A DNA stretch of 64,000 nucleotides from Algibacter miyuki (GCF_042427745.1 NZ_JBHMFA010000035.1); one strand, 5' to 3'. Shown: positions 8,578 to 17,950, numbered from the stretch's first letter. Numbers and translations: made by a program. The notes: a model not told the origin generated them from the sequence alone.

Positions 8578-10893
8578 TTATTTTATATAATTATTGATTT
8601 CGTGTATTACGACTCTTTTTGATAATATATTTAACATACCACCAGTAGTTACGGATTCCCCTGTTTCTTCATTAGTAATAGAAATTGACGATGTTGTATT
8701 AACTACTGAAAATTGATCGTACACTTCAGCAAAATCGACAATTTTACTAAAGTACATCGAAGGGAAAGTTCCTGACACTTTTCCGTTTGTAGGTAATGCT
8801 TGTTGTATGAAATGCTTTTTAGCAAAGTTTAAAAGATCTCTTTTCGCTATAGCTTTTTCTAATTCATCCAACCCATTTACTGTACTTGGCTCCACAATTA
8901 CCCCATCACTAATAGCTTGTGCAACGGCAGTGTTATTTGGTGCAAATAATGTAAACGTTCTTTGTAGATTTAAGAAGTTGATTAATTTATCACTCGAACC
9001 AATAATAGTAATCAATGCGTCAGACGTTTCTAAAACTTCTACAAATGATGAAAAACTAGCAGCATTGTCTACTAAAGTACCATAGGTGAAATTCATTGGC
9101 ACATTTATAGCATCGCTCATTTCATAAAAATTCCCATTATCTGTTGTTTGCACTTTCTCTACTTGAGCCGATTCAGCAATTTCAAGATCTCCACCTCCTT
9201 GTGCCAAATTACCGTTAGATGTATAAACAAATTCACCACTTCTTGCTTGGTAATATGTATTTGCGTTAAAGTCTACATCTTCATCAATGATATGATTCAG
9301 AACAATGTCAGCTATTGTTTTTCTAACATAAGCGACATCTGCCGCATTTGGAGAACTCGCATCTGGATCTGGGTATGTACGATTAAAGGCATTATTAGGG
9401 TCACCTTCAACTTTCATATATATTACAGATACATCTGTAGGATCATAAGATTCTAAATCGGTAAGTACTGTTATTCTTCTAGTTGCACTGTTAGGGTCGG
9501 CTATATTCTCAAACTGGTCGTTTCTAATTCCTAAAATAGAGAACCTTACTGCTTTACTTTGTAATGCGGTATCAATTCTAAGGTCTTGAACGGCTTGAAG
9601 CATCATAGAATAATTAGGATCTAATAATAATGGGCCCATGATAGTGCCAAAACTATTATTAGTATAAACCGTGTTTACACCTACGAAGAAACCGTTGCTG
9701 CAGAATTTTTTATCTACAATGTCTTCTGCTTTAAAATCTACTAAACCTAAACTAGTATCATAACTTTGACCAAAACTACTCGGACAAATATCATAATAGT
9801 TATTAAAGAAAAAAGGTGAAATAAATTTACCTAATACCTCTAGTGGCATATCATCATAACTACTGTAAAATTCACCTAAAATACTGTTTCCGCTTAAATA
9901 TTCATTTAAAGCATCGTTGGTAGGTGCTAATAAACCCCATCCTTGAGCTAAAGTACCATCGATATTTGTTGCATAATTTTCATCAAAAGGATTAAAGGGT
10001 AGATAATCGTTTTCAATTCCTGTTGAAAATCTAAATTGATAAATTGTTTCTGTTTCACCTGTTTCTTCATTAACCTGATCGCCCATTAATCTAAGGGTAG
10101 CAAAACGCTCTAACATCTTTCTAAACATAGAGTATTTATCACCATATTCTGGGGACGACAGATTATCGTACATATTTCTTTTAGGCTCAAACACCTTATC
10201 TAAGGCATAAATGATTCCATTTTCAGCTACAACATTTTGTTGTGAAACGTTTGAACCAAACACCTTCATGTCTCCATCATTAAACGTCTCGCCTTCAAAC
10301 ATGTAATCGTAATCGGATTTTTCAACACCATTGATTTCCATGTAAGATTCAATAAAATAGTTTGTTGTTTTAAATCTGCCCAAACTAGCATCAACAATGT
10401 ATTTACCAGGCTCTAATTTATCCCAGTCCATGATGTGCTGCAGAGTGTCCATATCAAACACTCTATTTGGTGTTTTATACTGTGTTCTACGTCTAAAACT
10501 TTGTCCTAAATAAAACCTAGCAGGAAAATAAGTTAAGGTTGTTGTATTCCAACCATCAATAACTATAGAATACTCTACGATATCTTCTATTTTATCTTGA
10601 GAAATCGCTTCAAAATTCGATATCCCAGCTTCCGTCATGTAAGCCTCAAATGCATCATCTGTTGGCGCAAACACAGTCCAAGACCCTCCTTTTACTAAAG
10701 GCTCTTTGTAAGGTGTTTTATCTAACGCTTGTAAATAATAATTAAAGGTTCCCATCGACTCTAGCTGCTGATAAATTGTACCAGCTAAATTATCTGGTCG
10801 GGCATACTCAAGCGGGTCAGGCTTGCAACCAAAAGTAGCCATAATTATAAATAATATAATTAGACCATTTCTATGCTTCATTTTGTGTACCAT
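8578..10893 (-). CDS. Large multi-fasciclin (FAS1) lipoprotein, first gene of the PUL
   Basis: 771-aa lipoprotein with the lipobox MATFGC (Cys near residue 23). At least three FAS1 units are visible. The first (about 30-250) contains SWTVFAPTDDAFEAY and AENGIIYALDKVF. The middle unit (about 255-430) contains WGLLAPTNDALNEYL. The C-terminal unit (about 600-771) contains FTLFAPNNTAVAQA and ends in SKRVVIHEINNYIK. The segment between about 430 and 600 is less clear and may hold a degenerate fourth unit. A second ATG four codons downstream (10881) gives an equally good signal peptide. It is the promoter-proximal gene, 20 bp before SusC. A fasciclin protein ahead of SusC is unusual, because accessory lipoproteins normally follow SusD. 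Confidence 0.85.
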   Translation of the reverse strand: MVHKMKHRNGLIILFIIMATFGCKPDPLEYARPDNLAGTIYQQLESMGTFNYYLQALDKTPYKEPLVKGGSWTVFAPTDDAFEAYMTEAGISNFEAISQDKIEDIVEYSIVIDGWNTTTLTYFPARFYLGQSFRRRTQYKTPNRVFDMDTLQHIMDWDKLEPGKYIVDASLGRFKTTNYFIESYMEINGVEKSDYDYMFEGETFNDGDMKVFGSNVSQQNVVAENGIIYALDKVFEPKRNMYDNLSSPEYGDKYSMFRKMLERFATLRLMGDQVNEETGETETIYQFRFSTGIENDYLPFNPFDENYATNIDGTLAQGWGLLAPTNDALNEYLSGNSILGEFYSSYDDMPLEVLGKFISPFFFNNYYDICPSSFGQSYDTSLGLVDFKAEDIVDKKFCSNGFFVGVNTVYTNNSFGTIMGPLLLDPNYSMMLQAVQDLRIDTALQSKAVRFSILGIRNDQFENIADPNSATRRITVLTDLESYDPTDVSVIYMKVEGDPNNAFNRTYPDPDASSPNAADVAYVRKTIADIVLNHIIDEDVDFNANTYYQARSGEFVYTSNGNLAQGGGDLEIAESAQVEKVQTTDNGNFYEMSDAINVPMNFTYGTLVDNAASFSSFVEVLETSDALITIIGSSDKLINFLNLQRTFTLFAPNNTAVAQAISDGVIVEPSTVNGLDELEKAIAKRDLLNFAKKHFIQQALPTNGKVSGTFPSMYFSKIVDFAEVYDQFSVVNTTSSISITNEETGESVTTGGMLNILSKRVVIHEINNYIK

Positions 10894-11009
10894 ATTAATT
10901 GTAATTAATTTTAAAATTATTGTTTAGTTATTTAATTAGGTTCGGATTTTTTTCAGATTTAAACTTATTTCTTAAATAAATTTATTGAGATAATCTGTTT
11001 TGAGATAAA

Positions 11010-11047
11010 TGTTAACGTCTGTTAATGAGTGTTAACTATTTGTTAAG
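11010..11047 (-). promoter_or_regulatory. Four helically phased TGTTAA direct repeats, candidate HTCS/AraC-type operator
   Basis: TGTTAAC at 11010, TGTTAAT at 11020, TGTTAAC at 11030 and TGTTAAG at 11041 all share one orientation, with periods of 10, 10 and 11 bp. AraC-type DNA-binding domains carry two helix-turn-helix motifs that contact adjacent major grooves, so a head-to-tail dimer would read four such subsites. The adjacent HTCS ends in this domain. The site lies 117 bp upstream of the first PUL gene. The assignment to that HTCS is inferred. Confidence 0.5.
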
Positions 11048-11320
11048 ACAAAAATAAAAAAGAAAGCCTGTTCATACTATAAATTATAGTTACTTCGAGA
11101 TAAATTATTGCTTTTTTAAGGGGTAAAACAGTCTCAACCCTTGTTTTTATTCAGATTACAACAAATACTTGTTAATAATATATTATATCCATAAAATTAA
11201 ATAGCTTTAATTATCAAATCAATATAATGCCCATTTTTATAGATTTTGGACTTTTAAAATTAACAATTTATTTAGTGTTCAACATAATTCAAATAACGCA
11301 TACTGCTTAATCTAAGGCAT

Positions 11321-11359
11321 AAAAAAACCTCAGATTAATAATTAATCTGAGGTTTTTTT
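11321..11359. terminator. Bidirectional intrinsic terminator downstream of the HTCS gene
   Basis: Near-perfect inverted repeat with 19-nt arms at 11321-11339 and 11341-11359. The CCTCAGATTAAT core is flanked by A7 on one side and T7 on the other, so either strand reads as a hairpin followed by a U tract. It sits about 45 bp after the HTCS stop codon at 11404 and insulates the downstream PUL from read-through. Confidence 0.9.
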
Positions 11360-11403
11360 AAACATTAACTTCTTACTTCTAATTCTAATTTCGAAGTACT
11401 ATT

Positions 11404-14400
11404 CTATTCTTTTTCTTTCTGTTCTATAAACTGACTTGGTGTTACATCAAACAATTCTTTAAACGTTTTACTAAAATAAGCTGTAGAATTAAAGCCTGAC
11501 ATATGAGATACTTCTTTTATTGAATAATTATTTTGTGTTAATAATTCGGCAGCATATCGCAATCTTATGGTTCTTATGAAATTACTCGGATTACTGCCTG
11601 TTAAATTATTTATCTTTTTATAAAACTGTGATCGGCCAATATTCATAACCTCTAGTAAATCGCCTTGTTTAAAGTCGATATCACTGATGTTTTCAATAAT
11701 TACTTTGGTGGCTTTCTCTAAAAAGGCTTCGTCTAAATTATTTGTAGTAACCTCGCTAGATGGGAAAATACCTCCAATTTCTGAAAATCGCTTTTTAAGT
11801 CTTCTCTTAGCTTCTAGTAGGTTATTAATTCTCGCTTTTAATACATTGGTAACAAAAGGTTTCGAGATGTAACCGTCGGCACCATGCTCATAACCTTCTA
11901 TTCGATCTTCCACCAATGTTTTTGCGGTTAATAGAATTACAGGAATGTGGCAGGTTTCTAAATCGCTTTTTATTGCATTACACATTTCAAAACCATCCAT
12001 TTTAGGCATCATCACATCACTTATCACTAAATCAGGCAAGTGTTTTTGCACCTTCTTTAAACCATCAACTCCATTAACAGCTTCTATTACCACGTAGTTT
12101 TCTCTTAAATCGCTACTTAAATGCACACGCAACTCTTTGTTATCTTCAACAACAAGCACCATCGGTTTGTTTGGGTCGTTGCTTGCGGCATCATCATCGT
12201 CGTCACTTTTAGCATTCGGTAGATCGTCGTTAGAGATCAACATATCATACTCTACCGCTTTCATGGAGTTAATTAAAAATTCATTTTTAACGTTCTCAAC
12301 ATCTTCTGGCTTAGCATCAATATTTAGTGGTAATTTTATAATAAACTTTGTGCCTTTGGTATCTTTACTTTCAACATGTATTTCACCACCATGTAATTCT
12401 ACAAGACCTTTTGTAAAATTTAATCCAATACCTGTTCCTGCTTTGGTAACATCTACATTGTAAAATCGAGAAAAAATGCGTCGTATTTGCTCTTTATCTA
12501 AACCTACCCCTGTATCTTCTACAATAATTTCGACATACTCGGTTGATTTTTCTTTAACCCAAAATTTATAATTCGCCTTACTTTTACTGCTGTTTATTTT
12601 ATTAATGGTTACCGTAATATCTCCACCACTATTGGTAAACTTAATAGCATTAGAAATTAAATTGGTAATTATTTTTTCAACTTTATCAAAATCGAATAAA
12701 GAAATTACACTATCAGAAGTGCTTTTAAAATTGTAATTAATTTCTTTTTTAAACGCCAAATCTGTAAATAACGAAAAAATATCTTGACTAAACTTCACGA
12801 TGTCTCCTTTCTCTAGTTGTAATGGCGACATACCCACATCCATTTTACGGTAATCTAAAAGCTGATTTACCAAGTGTAATAATCGCCTGGCACTACGCTG
12901 AATGGACAATGCAGATGTTTTAACCACTTCAGGATTATCATTAAAACTAGATAATATTTTATCTACCGGATTTAAAATTAAGGTTAGTGGTGTTCTAAAT
13001 TCATGAGATACATTTACGAAGAACTGTAATTTCATTTGGTCGAGCTCGTGCTCTTGTTCTTCCTGCACCTTCAACTCATAATAATACATTAAGAAACGCA
13101 CAATTAACGCACCTATTAATATATAAATAAGATAAGCCCACCAACTTCTCCAAATAGGTGGCGAAATTATAATGTTTAGATAAGACGTTTTTGCCGTATC
13201 CCATTGCCCATTAATACTCGCTTTTACTTCAAACCTATAGGTACCAGGCTCTAAATTAGAAAGCGTTATCACTCTATTGGCTCCCAAACTTATAAAGTCA
13301 TTATCCAAGCCTTCCATACGGTAAGCATATTTAACCTGTTCCGGATTGTCAAAATATAAGGCAACAAATTCTAATGAAATATAGTTTTCATTATACTTTA
13401 AGGTTAATTCTTTTGTTTCTGAAACCCCCTTATTCATAGGAATTCTTCCATTAATAGAATCTCCTGCTACAATAGGTTTATTGTTCACCTTGAGATTGAT
13501 GATTTGCGGTTTCAGATCAACGAAAGCTGGGATTTCAATTTCCCTCGGATTAAAAATATTAAAGCCATTTATTCCACCAACAATAATTTGTCCGTCTTTA
13601 GTTTTAGTAATGGATTTAGACTGAAATTCCGCCCCTTGCAAGCCGTCATGTGTATTATAGTTTACAATTTGATCGGTTGCCGGATTCAATAGCGATAAAC
13701 CGCCTTTAGTTGCTATCCAAATATTGCTATCATCATCTTCTTTTATTCCAACAACTAGGTTATTTGGTAATCCACTTTTCAAAGAATAGGACTTGATCAG
13801 GTTTAAATCGGGATCTAATTTATAGGCTCCACTATCCGACCCTACCCAAATATTTCCTATATGATCTTCTGTGATATAATTAATACCTTCCTCAATTAAG
13901 CCTTTTACTCTAACATGATTAAACTCAATATGTTCTGGAATATAACCTTCAATACTATTTAAATCTACCACATTCAGGCCTAGCACTGTACCTACAAACA
14001 AACGTTCTTTAGAATCTATAAAAGTGCTAAGAATGGAACTACTAAGCAATCTCTTTTCACCACTATCTGTACTTTTGTAACTTTTAAAATGTTTATTTTT
14101 AGGATTGTACAAGCTTAAACCATCGTGCCTTAAACCAAACCAAATTCTGTGTTTAGCATCTTCAACACCGGTCCATACGGAACTTTGCCCTATAGAAAGC
14201 GAATCTTCTCTATTATGCACAAACACTTCACTTTCGTGAGTTTCAGGGTTAAAGCGGTTAACCCCACCATCAATAGTACACACCCAAATATACCCTTCGT
14301 GATCTTCAAAGGTGTACATTATTTTATTAGAACTCAGTGATTTTGGATCCTTAGAATCACTACCGAAATGCTTAAAAGTATGATCTTCTTGATTAAATAA

Positions 14401-15594
14401 ATTAAGCCCGCCATAATATGCACTTACCCAGATGCGTCCCTTAGAATCTTGCAATACAGACTGAATGGTTTTCTGGTTTAGGCCATTTTTATTGTTTGGT
14501 TGATAGTAATAATGTTTAAAGGAATAACTAGAAGGATTAAGTTTACTTATTCCAATATCATAACTTCCAAACCAATAAATTCCTTTTCTATCTTGAAATA
14601 TTTTTGAAGGCTTATTATTTGGTAAAGAAAAGGGATCGGCATAATTATTAACCATATGCTGCTCTAATACCAACTCACCGTTAACTTTTTTAAAGGAATA
14701 TAAGCCATAAACATCTGTAGAAATCCAAAACAAGCCATCGTTATCTTGATAAATATCAAAAATCGGGGTGTTTTCTTCAACTAAAGACACATGTTGAAAC
14801 GTGTTTTCTTTTTTATTCCATCTAATTAAATTAGATAAATCATTTCCAATCCAAAACTCGCCATCTTGATCGATAAAAACTTTTTTAGTGATATGATCTA
14901 ACTCGTACGATTCTTTTTTCCCTATTAAAACACGATCAAAATTATCATTTTTTGGATTATATTGATTTAAGTACTCCCCATCTGTACTTGCCCAAATAAC
15001 GTTATCTTCATCTTGTAAAATAACATTTACACCATTATTATCTAAAGAGTTTACATTATTAGGATCGCTTAAATAATAGGAAAACTTAAAATTATCTTCA
15101 TTAGTACTATAGTCGTAAAGTCCAATTTTTATAACACCAATATTAGTCGCAACCCATAAGGTATTGCTAATACTATCGTAAAGTAAATCGTTTATAACTT
15201 TTTGCGAACCATTTGATAATGCAAAATCTTTATAGAGATTAATACGAATAAATCTATTGGTTTGCTTATTGAATAAATTAAGTCCATTATTGGTACCAAC
15301 CCAAAGGTTTCCCTCATTATCTTCTGTAATGGTATTTACTCTATTATTACTAATTGAAGTAGGATCGTTTAAAATCGATCTAAATATTTCGAACTCGTAA
15401 CCATTGTATTTATTTAGCCCATCAATAGTACCAAACCACAAGAACCCTTCTTTATCTTGAAAAATCTCGGTACACGTGCTACTAGAAAGTCCGTTTAGTG
15501 TATTTAAATTTTCAAATTTCAAATTGCTATCCTGACCAATAACAACATTGGACAGTAAACAAATTAAAGCAATAACATAATTTCTTAAACTCAT
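11404..15594 (-). CDS. Hybrid two-component system (HTCS) sensor-regulator
   Basis: One-protein sensor kinase and transcription factor of about 1396 aa. The signal peptide (MSLRNYVIALICLLSNVVIG) is followed by a periplasmic region of two-component-regulator propeller repeats (WFGTIDGLNKYNGYEF; VGTNNGLNLFN) and a Y_Y_Y domain. One membrane helix lies at about 815-835. The H box VSHEFRTPLTL is near 863 and is followed by an HATPase domain (NLISNAIKFTNSGG; GTGIGL). The receiver carries the phospho-acceptor Asp in LVISDVMMP near 1193, and an AraC-type HTH closes the protein (SHMSGFNSTAYFSKTFKELF). The frame extends to 15663, but the ATG at 15594 is chosen because it begins a proper signal peptide. 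HTCS proteins sense PUL-derived oligosaccharides in the periplasm, and this one probably controls the adjacent fasciclin PUL. Confidence 0.93.
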   Translation of the reverse strand: MSLRNYVIALICLLSNVVIGQDSNLKFENLNTLNGLSSSTCTEIFQDKEGFLWFGTIDGLNKYNGYEFEIFRSILNDPTSISNNRVNTITEDNEGNLWVGTNNGLNLFNKQTNRFIRINLYKDFALSNGSQKVINDLLYDSISNTLWVATNIGVIKIGLYDYSTNEDNFKFSYYLSDPNNVNSLDNNGVNVILQDEDNVIWASTDGEYLNQYNPKNDNFDRVLIGKKESYELDHITKKVFIDQDGEFWIGNDLSNLIRWNKKENTFQHVSLVEENTPIFDIYQDNDGLFWISTDVYGLYSFKKVNGELVLEQHMVNNYADPFSLPNNKPSKIFQDRKGIYWFGSYDIGISKLNPSSYSFKHYYYQPNNKNGLNQKTIQSVLQDSKGRIWVSAYYGGLNLFNQEDHTFKHFGSDSKDPKSLSSNKIMYTFEDHEGYIWVCTIDGGVNRFNPETHESEVFVHNREDSLSIGQSSVWTGVEDAKHRIWFGLRHDGLSLYNPKNKHFKSYKSTDSGEKRLLSSSILSTFIDSKERLFVGTVLGLNVVDLNSIEGYIPEHIEFNHVRVKGLIEEGINYITEDHIGNIWVGSDSGAYKLDPDLNLIKSYSLKSGLPNNLVVGIKEDDDSNIWIATKGGLSLLNPATDQIVNYNTHDGLQGAEFQSKSITKTKDGQIIVGGINGFNIFNPREIEIPAFVDLKPQIINLKVNNKPIVAGDSINGRIPMNKGVSETKELTLKYNENYISLEFVALYFDNPEQVKYAYRMEGLDNDFISLGANRVITLSNLEPGTYRFEVKASINGQWDTAKTSYLNIIISPPIWRSWWAYLIYILIGALIVRFLMYYYELKVQEEQEHELDQMKLQFFVNVSHEFRTPLTLILNPVDKILSSFNDNPEVVKTSALSIQRSARRLLHLVNQLLDYRKMDVGMSPLQLEKGDIVKFSQDIFSLFTDLAFKKEINYNFKSTSDSVISLFDFDKVEKIITNLISNAIKFTNSGGDITVTINKINSSKSKANYKFWVKEKSTEYVEIIVEDTGVGLDKEQIRRIFSRFYNVDVTKAGTGIGLNFTKGLVELHGGEIHVESKDTKGTKFIIKLPLNIDAKPEDVENVKNEFLINSMKAVEYDMLISNDDLPNAKSDDDDDAASNDPNKPMVLVVEDNKELRVHLSSDLRENYVVIEAVNGVDGLKKVQKHLPDLVISDVMMPKMDGFEMCNAIKSDLETCHIPVILLTAKTLVEDRIEGYEHGADGYISKPFVTNVLKARINNLLEAKRRLKKRFSEIGGIFPSSEVTTNNLDEAFLEKATKVIIENISDIDFKQGDLLEVMNIGRSQFYKKINNLTGSNPSNFIRTIRLRYAAELLTQNNYSIKEVSHMSGFNSTAYFSKTFKELFDVTPSQFIEQKEKE

Positions 15595-15736
15595 TAGTTT
15601 TATTAGAAGTTTCAACAAACCTAAACAATTAATTATGTGAAAACAACAGCATTTTAGCTTCATTTTCCTTCAAATCAACTCTTTGTAGGGCAACAATTAC
15701 ATTTAATGTATTGCCAAGAGAGAATGTCTCGTATTT

Positions 15737-15770
15737 TTTAGTACCTTTTTCAATTGAAAAAGGTACTAAA
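15737..15770. repeat. Perfect 34-bp palindrome upstream of the HTCS gene
   Basis: Each 17-nt arm is the exact reverse complement of the other, centred on CAATTG, with the core AGTACCTTTTT/AAAAAGGTACT. It is about 145 bp upstream of the HTCS start. It lacks a U tract on the minus strand, so it does not look like a terminator for manA. A dimeric-protein site or a leader RNA hairpin are alternatives. Confidence 0.6.
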
Positions 15771-15777
15771 TATAAGA

Positions 15778-15806
15778 TTTAAGCTGTAATAAAGCAACAG
15801 CTTAAA
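15778..15806. repeat. Short inverted repeat (10-bp stem, 9-nt loop)
   Basis: TTTAAGCTGT pairs with ACAGCTTAAA across a 9-nt spacer. It lies between the manA-proximal hairpin and the 34-bp palindrome. Function unknown; no strong U tract on either side. Confidence 0.5.
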
Positions 15807-15827
15807 CCTTATTTTAAACATTTCATA

Positions 15828-15866
15828 AAAGTGTAAGGTATTTTCTAAAAAAACACCTTACACTTT
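15828..15866 (-). terminator. Probable terminator of the LacI-manA transcript
   Basis: A 12-bp stem (AAAGTGTAAGGT with ACCTTACACTTT) and a 15-nt loop begin about 30 bp after the manA stop codon. On the minus strand the stem ends in a CTTTTAT stretch, giving a weak U-rich tail. Confidence 0.5.
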
Positions 15867-15897
15867 CAATTAAAATCTATTCTATATCTGTTGAGTT

Positions 15898-16869
15898 TTA
15901 AAGATAAATCTCTAATAAATCAGCTTCCGAAGCCTTTAACGTTACCGCAGTAATACTTGCAGGCAACAATAAAGTTTCTCCTGTTTTTAAACTGTAGTTT
16001 TCACCAGAACATGCTATATCTAAACTTCCGCTAACACACATGTAAATAACAAAAGAATCTAATTGAGAATAATCTTTCTCTAACGTGTTTTCAACCTTAA
16101 TAAAATTAGTTTTAAAATATGGCGAATGCACTAATGTATTAGCCGTGTTTACTTTAGTCTCATAACTGGTTTTAAAATCGCTATGGTAAGTAAAATCGAT
16201 AGCATCTAGTGCTAAATCGTTATGTAGCTCACGTTCTTTTCCTGTAGTAGCATCAACTCTATTGTAATCGTAAATACGATATGTTACATCGGATGTTTGT
16301 TGAATTTCCGCCAACAAAACCCCAGAACCAATAGCATGAATTCTCCCTGTAGGAATATAAAATGTATCGCCTTTTGCAACAGTTTCATGATGCATCACCT
16401 CTAATACGGTATCATCTTCTAATTGCTTTTGGTATTCTGCTTTATCAATTTCTTTCTCGAAACCTACAATAAGTTCTGCATCTTTATCAGCTTGCATAAC
16501 ATACCACATTTCATTTTTTCCGAAGGAATCATGACGTTCTTTTGCCAATTCATTACTTGGGTGAACTTGAATAGACAATGGCGTTTTGGCATCAATAAAT
16601 TTAATAAGTAAAGGAAAATCTTCACCGAATTCTTTATAAACCGATTCGCCAACAAAAGCACCTTTATACGTTTGAATTAATTGCTTTAAGGTTTGCCCTT
16701 GCAAATCTCCTTCCAATACTTTAGTTTCATCCCCTTTTACATCCGAAATCTCCCAAGATTCACCAATGCTTGTTTCTGTATATTCCTTATTAAGTTGCGT
16801 TTTTAATTTTTCGCCTCCCCAAAGTCTGTATTTGTAAAGCGGCTCGAATTTTAATGGATATAGTGTCAT
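15898..16869 (-). CDS. manA: Mannose-6-phosphate isomerase, class I
   Basis: 323-aa cytosolic zinc enzyme interconverting mannose 6-phosphate and fructose 6-phosphate. The cupin fold carries the family signatures: YRLWGG near the N-terminus, the metal-binding IQVHPSNE (about residue 100), KNEMWYV, the catalytic stretch PTGRIHAIGSG and YRIYDYNR. The length matches short bacterial ManA proteins. It starts 14 bp after the LacI-type regulator stop codon, so the two form one transcript. Mannose released by the GH92 enzyme encoded in this window would enter central metabolism here after phosphorylation; no hexokinase was seen nearby. Confidence 0.93.
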   Translation of the reverse strand: MTLYPLKFEPLYKYRLWGGEKLKTQLNKEYTETSIGESWEISDVKGDETKVLEGDLQGQTLKQLIQTYKGAFVGESVYKEFGEDFPLLIKFIDAKTPLSIQVHPSNELAKERHDSFGKNEMWYVMQADKDAELIVGFEKEIDKAEYQKQLEDDTVLEVMHHETVAKGDTFYIPTGRIHAIGSGVLLAEIQQTSDVTYRIYDYNRVDATTGKERELHNDLALDAIDFTYHSDFKTSYETKVNTANTLVHSPYFKTNFIKVENTLEKDYSQLDSFVIYMCVSGSLDIACSGENYSLKTGETLLLPASITAVTLKASEADLLEIYL

Positions 16870-16883
16870 AGTAATCTAATTTT

Positions 16884-17906
16884 CTAGTTTAATATTTTAG
16901 ATGAATTTCTTTCAATTAAATGTGTTTCTATCAGGATTGTTTGTCCTTTTTTAGGTGTTTTTTTATTTTTAATGTGTTCTAACATCAATTCCGTGGCTAC
17001 TTTTCCTATTTCGAAACCCGATTGATCAATCGTGGTTAACGATGGTTCTATAACACTGGAAACCGGCTCGTTGCTAAACCCAACAATAGCAATATCATCT
17101 GGAATACTGATTTTCTGCTCTTTAAGATGTTTCATTGCTCCAATTGCCGATAAATCGTTAGCTGAAAACACCGCATCAATAGGCAGGTTTTTAGCTAATA
17201 ATTTCTGCATACTAATATAACCATCTTGTTCCATAAGACGAGAACTTATTACATATTCTTCGTTAAACGGAATATTGTTTTCTAACAGTGCTGCCTTATA
17301 CCCTTCAAATCGGTTTTTGTATATTTCTAATGCCTGTGGTCCCGAAAAATGTACAATATGCTTACAACCTTTTGAAATTAAATGATTAGTCGCATCAAAG
17401 CCACCCTTAAAGTCGTCGATAAGTACAGAGCTTACCCCTTCAATAGCGCAATGTCTATCAAAGAATATCACAGGAATACCGCTTTTTTTCAGAATTTCTA
17501 AATGGTCATAATTTAAAGTTTCCATAGAAACTGAAATTAATAAACCATCGACCCGGTTTGCTACTAAGCCCGAAACAATCTTTTTTTCGCGTTCTAATTG
17601 CTCTAGCGACTGACAAATAATAACATTATAGCCCGCCAAATAAGCACTTTCCTCAATACCTTGAATAGCCGAAGAAAAGAAATGACGTGATATTCTAGGT
17701 ACCACAACCCCTATAGTATGAGTTTCGTTTTTTCGTAAATTGGATGCCAACATATTACGTTGGTAGCCCAACTCCTTTGCCTTTGCTAGAATTTTCGCTT
17801 TGGTTACAGGGGTTACGCGTGGGCTATCATTTAAGGCTCTAGATACGGTAGAACTATCTATCCCTAAAGCCTTAGCAATGTCGTGTATGGTTGGTTTAAT
17901 ATTCAA
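16884..17906 (-). CDS. LacI/GalR-family transcriptional regulator
   Basis: 340-aa repressor-type protein. The N-terminal LacI helix-turn-helix is TIHDIAKALGIDSSTVSRAL with the hinge SPRVTPVTKAKILAKAKELGY. The effector-binding core is periplasmic-binding-protein-like (VVPRISRHFFSSAIQGIE; LISVSMETLN; FSANDLSAIGAMKHL; TIDQSGFEIGKVA). Translation appears to start at TTG (17906); no ATG gives the complete HTH. It is divergent from kduI across 130 bp that contain a palindromic LacI-type operator candidate, and it is cotranscribed with manA. It probably controls kduI-kduD-DUF4861 and itself in response to a uronate or hexose intermediate; the effector is unknown. Confidence 0.92.
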   Translation of the reverse strand: MNIKPTIHDIAKALGIDSSTVSRALNDSPRVTPVTKAKILAKAKELGYQRNMLASNLRKNETHTIGVVVPRISRHFFSSAIQGIEESAYLAGYNVIICQSLEQLEREKKIVSGLVANRVDGLLISVSMETLNYDHLEILKKSGIPVIFFDRHCAIEGVSSVLIDDFKGGFDATNHLISKGCKHIVHFSGPQALEIYKNRFEGYKAALLENNIPFNEEYVISSRLMEQDGYISMQKLLAKNLPIDAVFSANDLSAIGAMKHLKEQKISIPDDIAIVGFSNEPVSSVIEPSLTTIDQSGFEIGKVATELMLEHIKNKKTPKKGQTILIETHLIERNSSKILN

Positions 17907-17950
17907 TCTAATAATTGAATTCGTTCAGTTTAATTTTCACAAATATAACA

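Larger units (their letters stand above)
10894..11403. other. Non-coding control region between the fasciclin PUL and its HTCS gene
   Basis: A 510-bp, strongly AT-rich stretch without a credible gene. It holds a bidirectional terminator near the HTCS side (11321-11359) and, on the PUL side, a run of four TGTTAA repeats spaced 10, 10 and 11 bp apart (11010-11047). Three copies of GAGATAA occur at 10987, 11002 and 11097. A possible -7 element on the minus strand is TAAGTTTA at 10977-10970, about 33 bp gene-proximal to the repeats, but no matching -33 element is evident. The leader to the first fasciclin ATG would be about 70 nt. Confidence 0.5.
15595..15897. other. Intergenic region with three consecutive hairpins between manA and the HTCS gene
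   Basis: A 303-bp stretch without a credible gene apart from a possible but unlikely upstream extension of the HTCS frame (to 15663). It contains three inverted repeats in a row at 15737-15770, 15778-15806 and 15828-15866, leaving little unstructured sequence in that 130-bp block. The HTCS promoter must lie in or after this block. Confidence 0.5.

Noticed and set aside
10970..11056. A definite promoter for the fasciclin PUL (TATTTTTG at 11056-11049 or TAAGTTTA at 10977-10970)
   Set aside because: Both resemble -7 elements, but in such AT-rich sequence neither has a convincing -33 partner; left as a possibility only.
15595..15663. Extension of the first HTCS to an ATG at 15663
   Set aside because: The added 23 residues are Cys-rich and precede a perfect signal peptide beginning at 15594.
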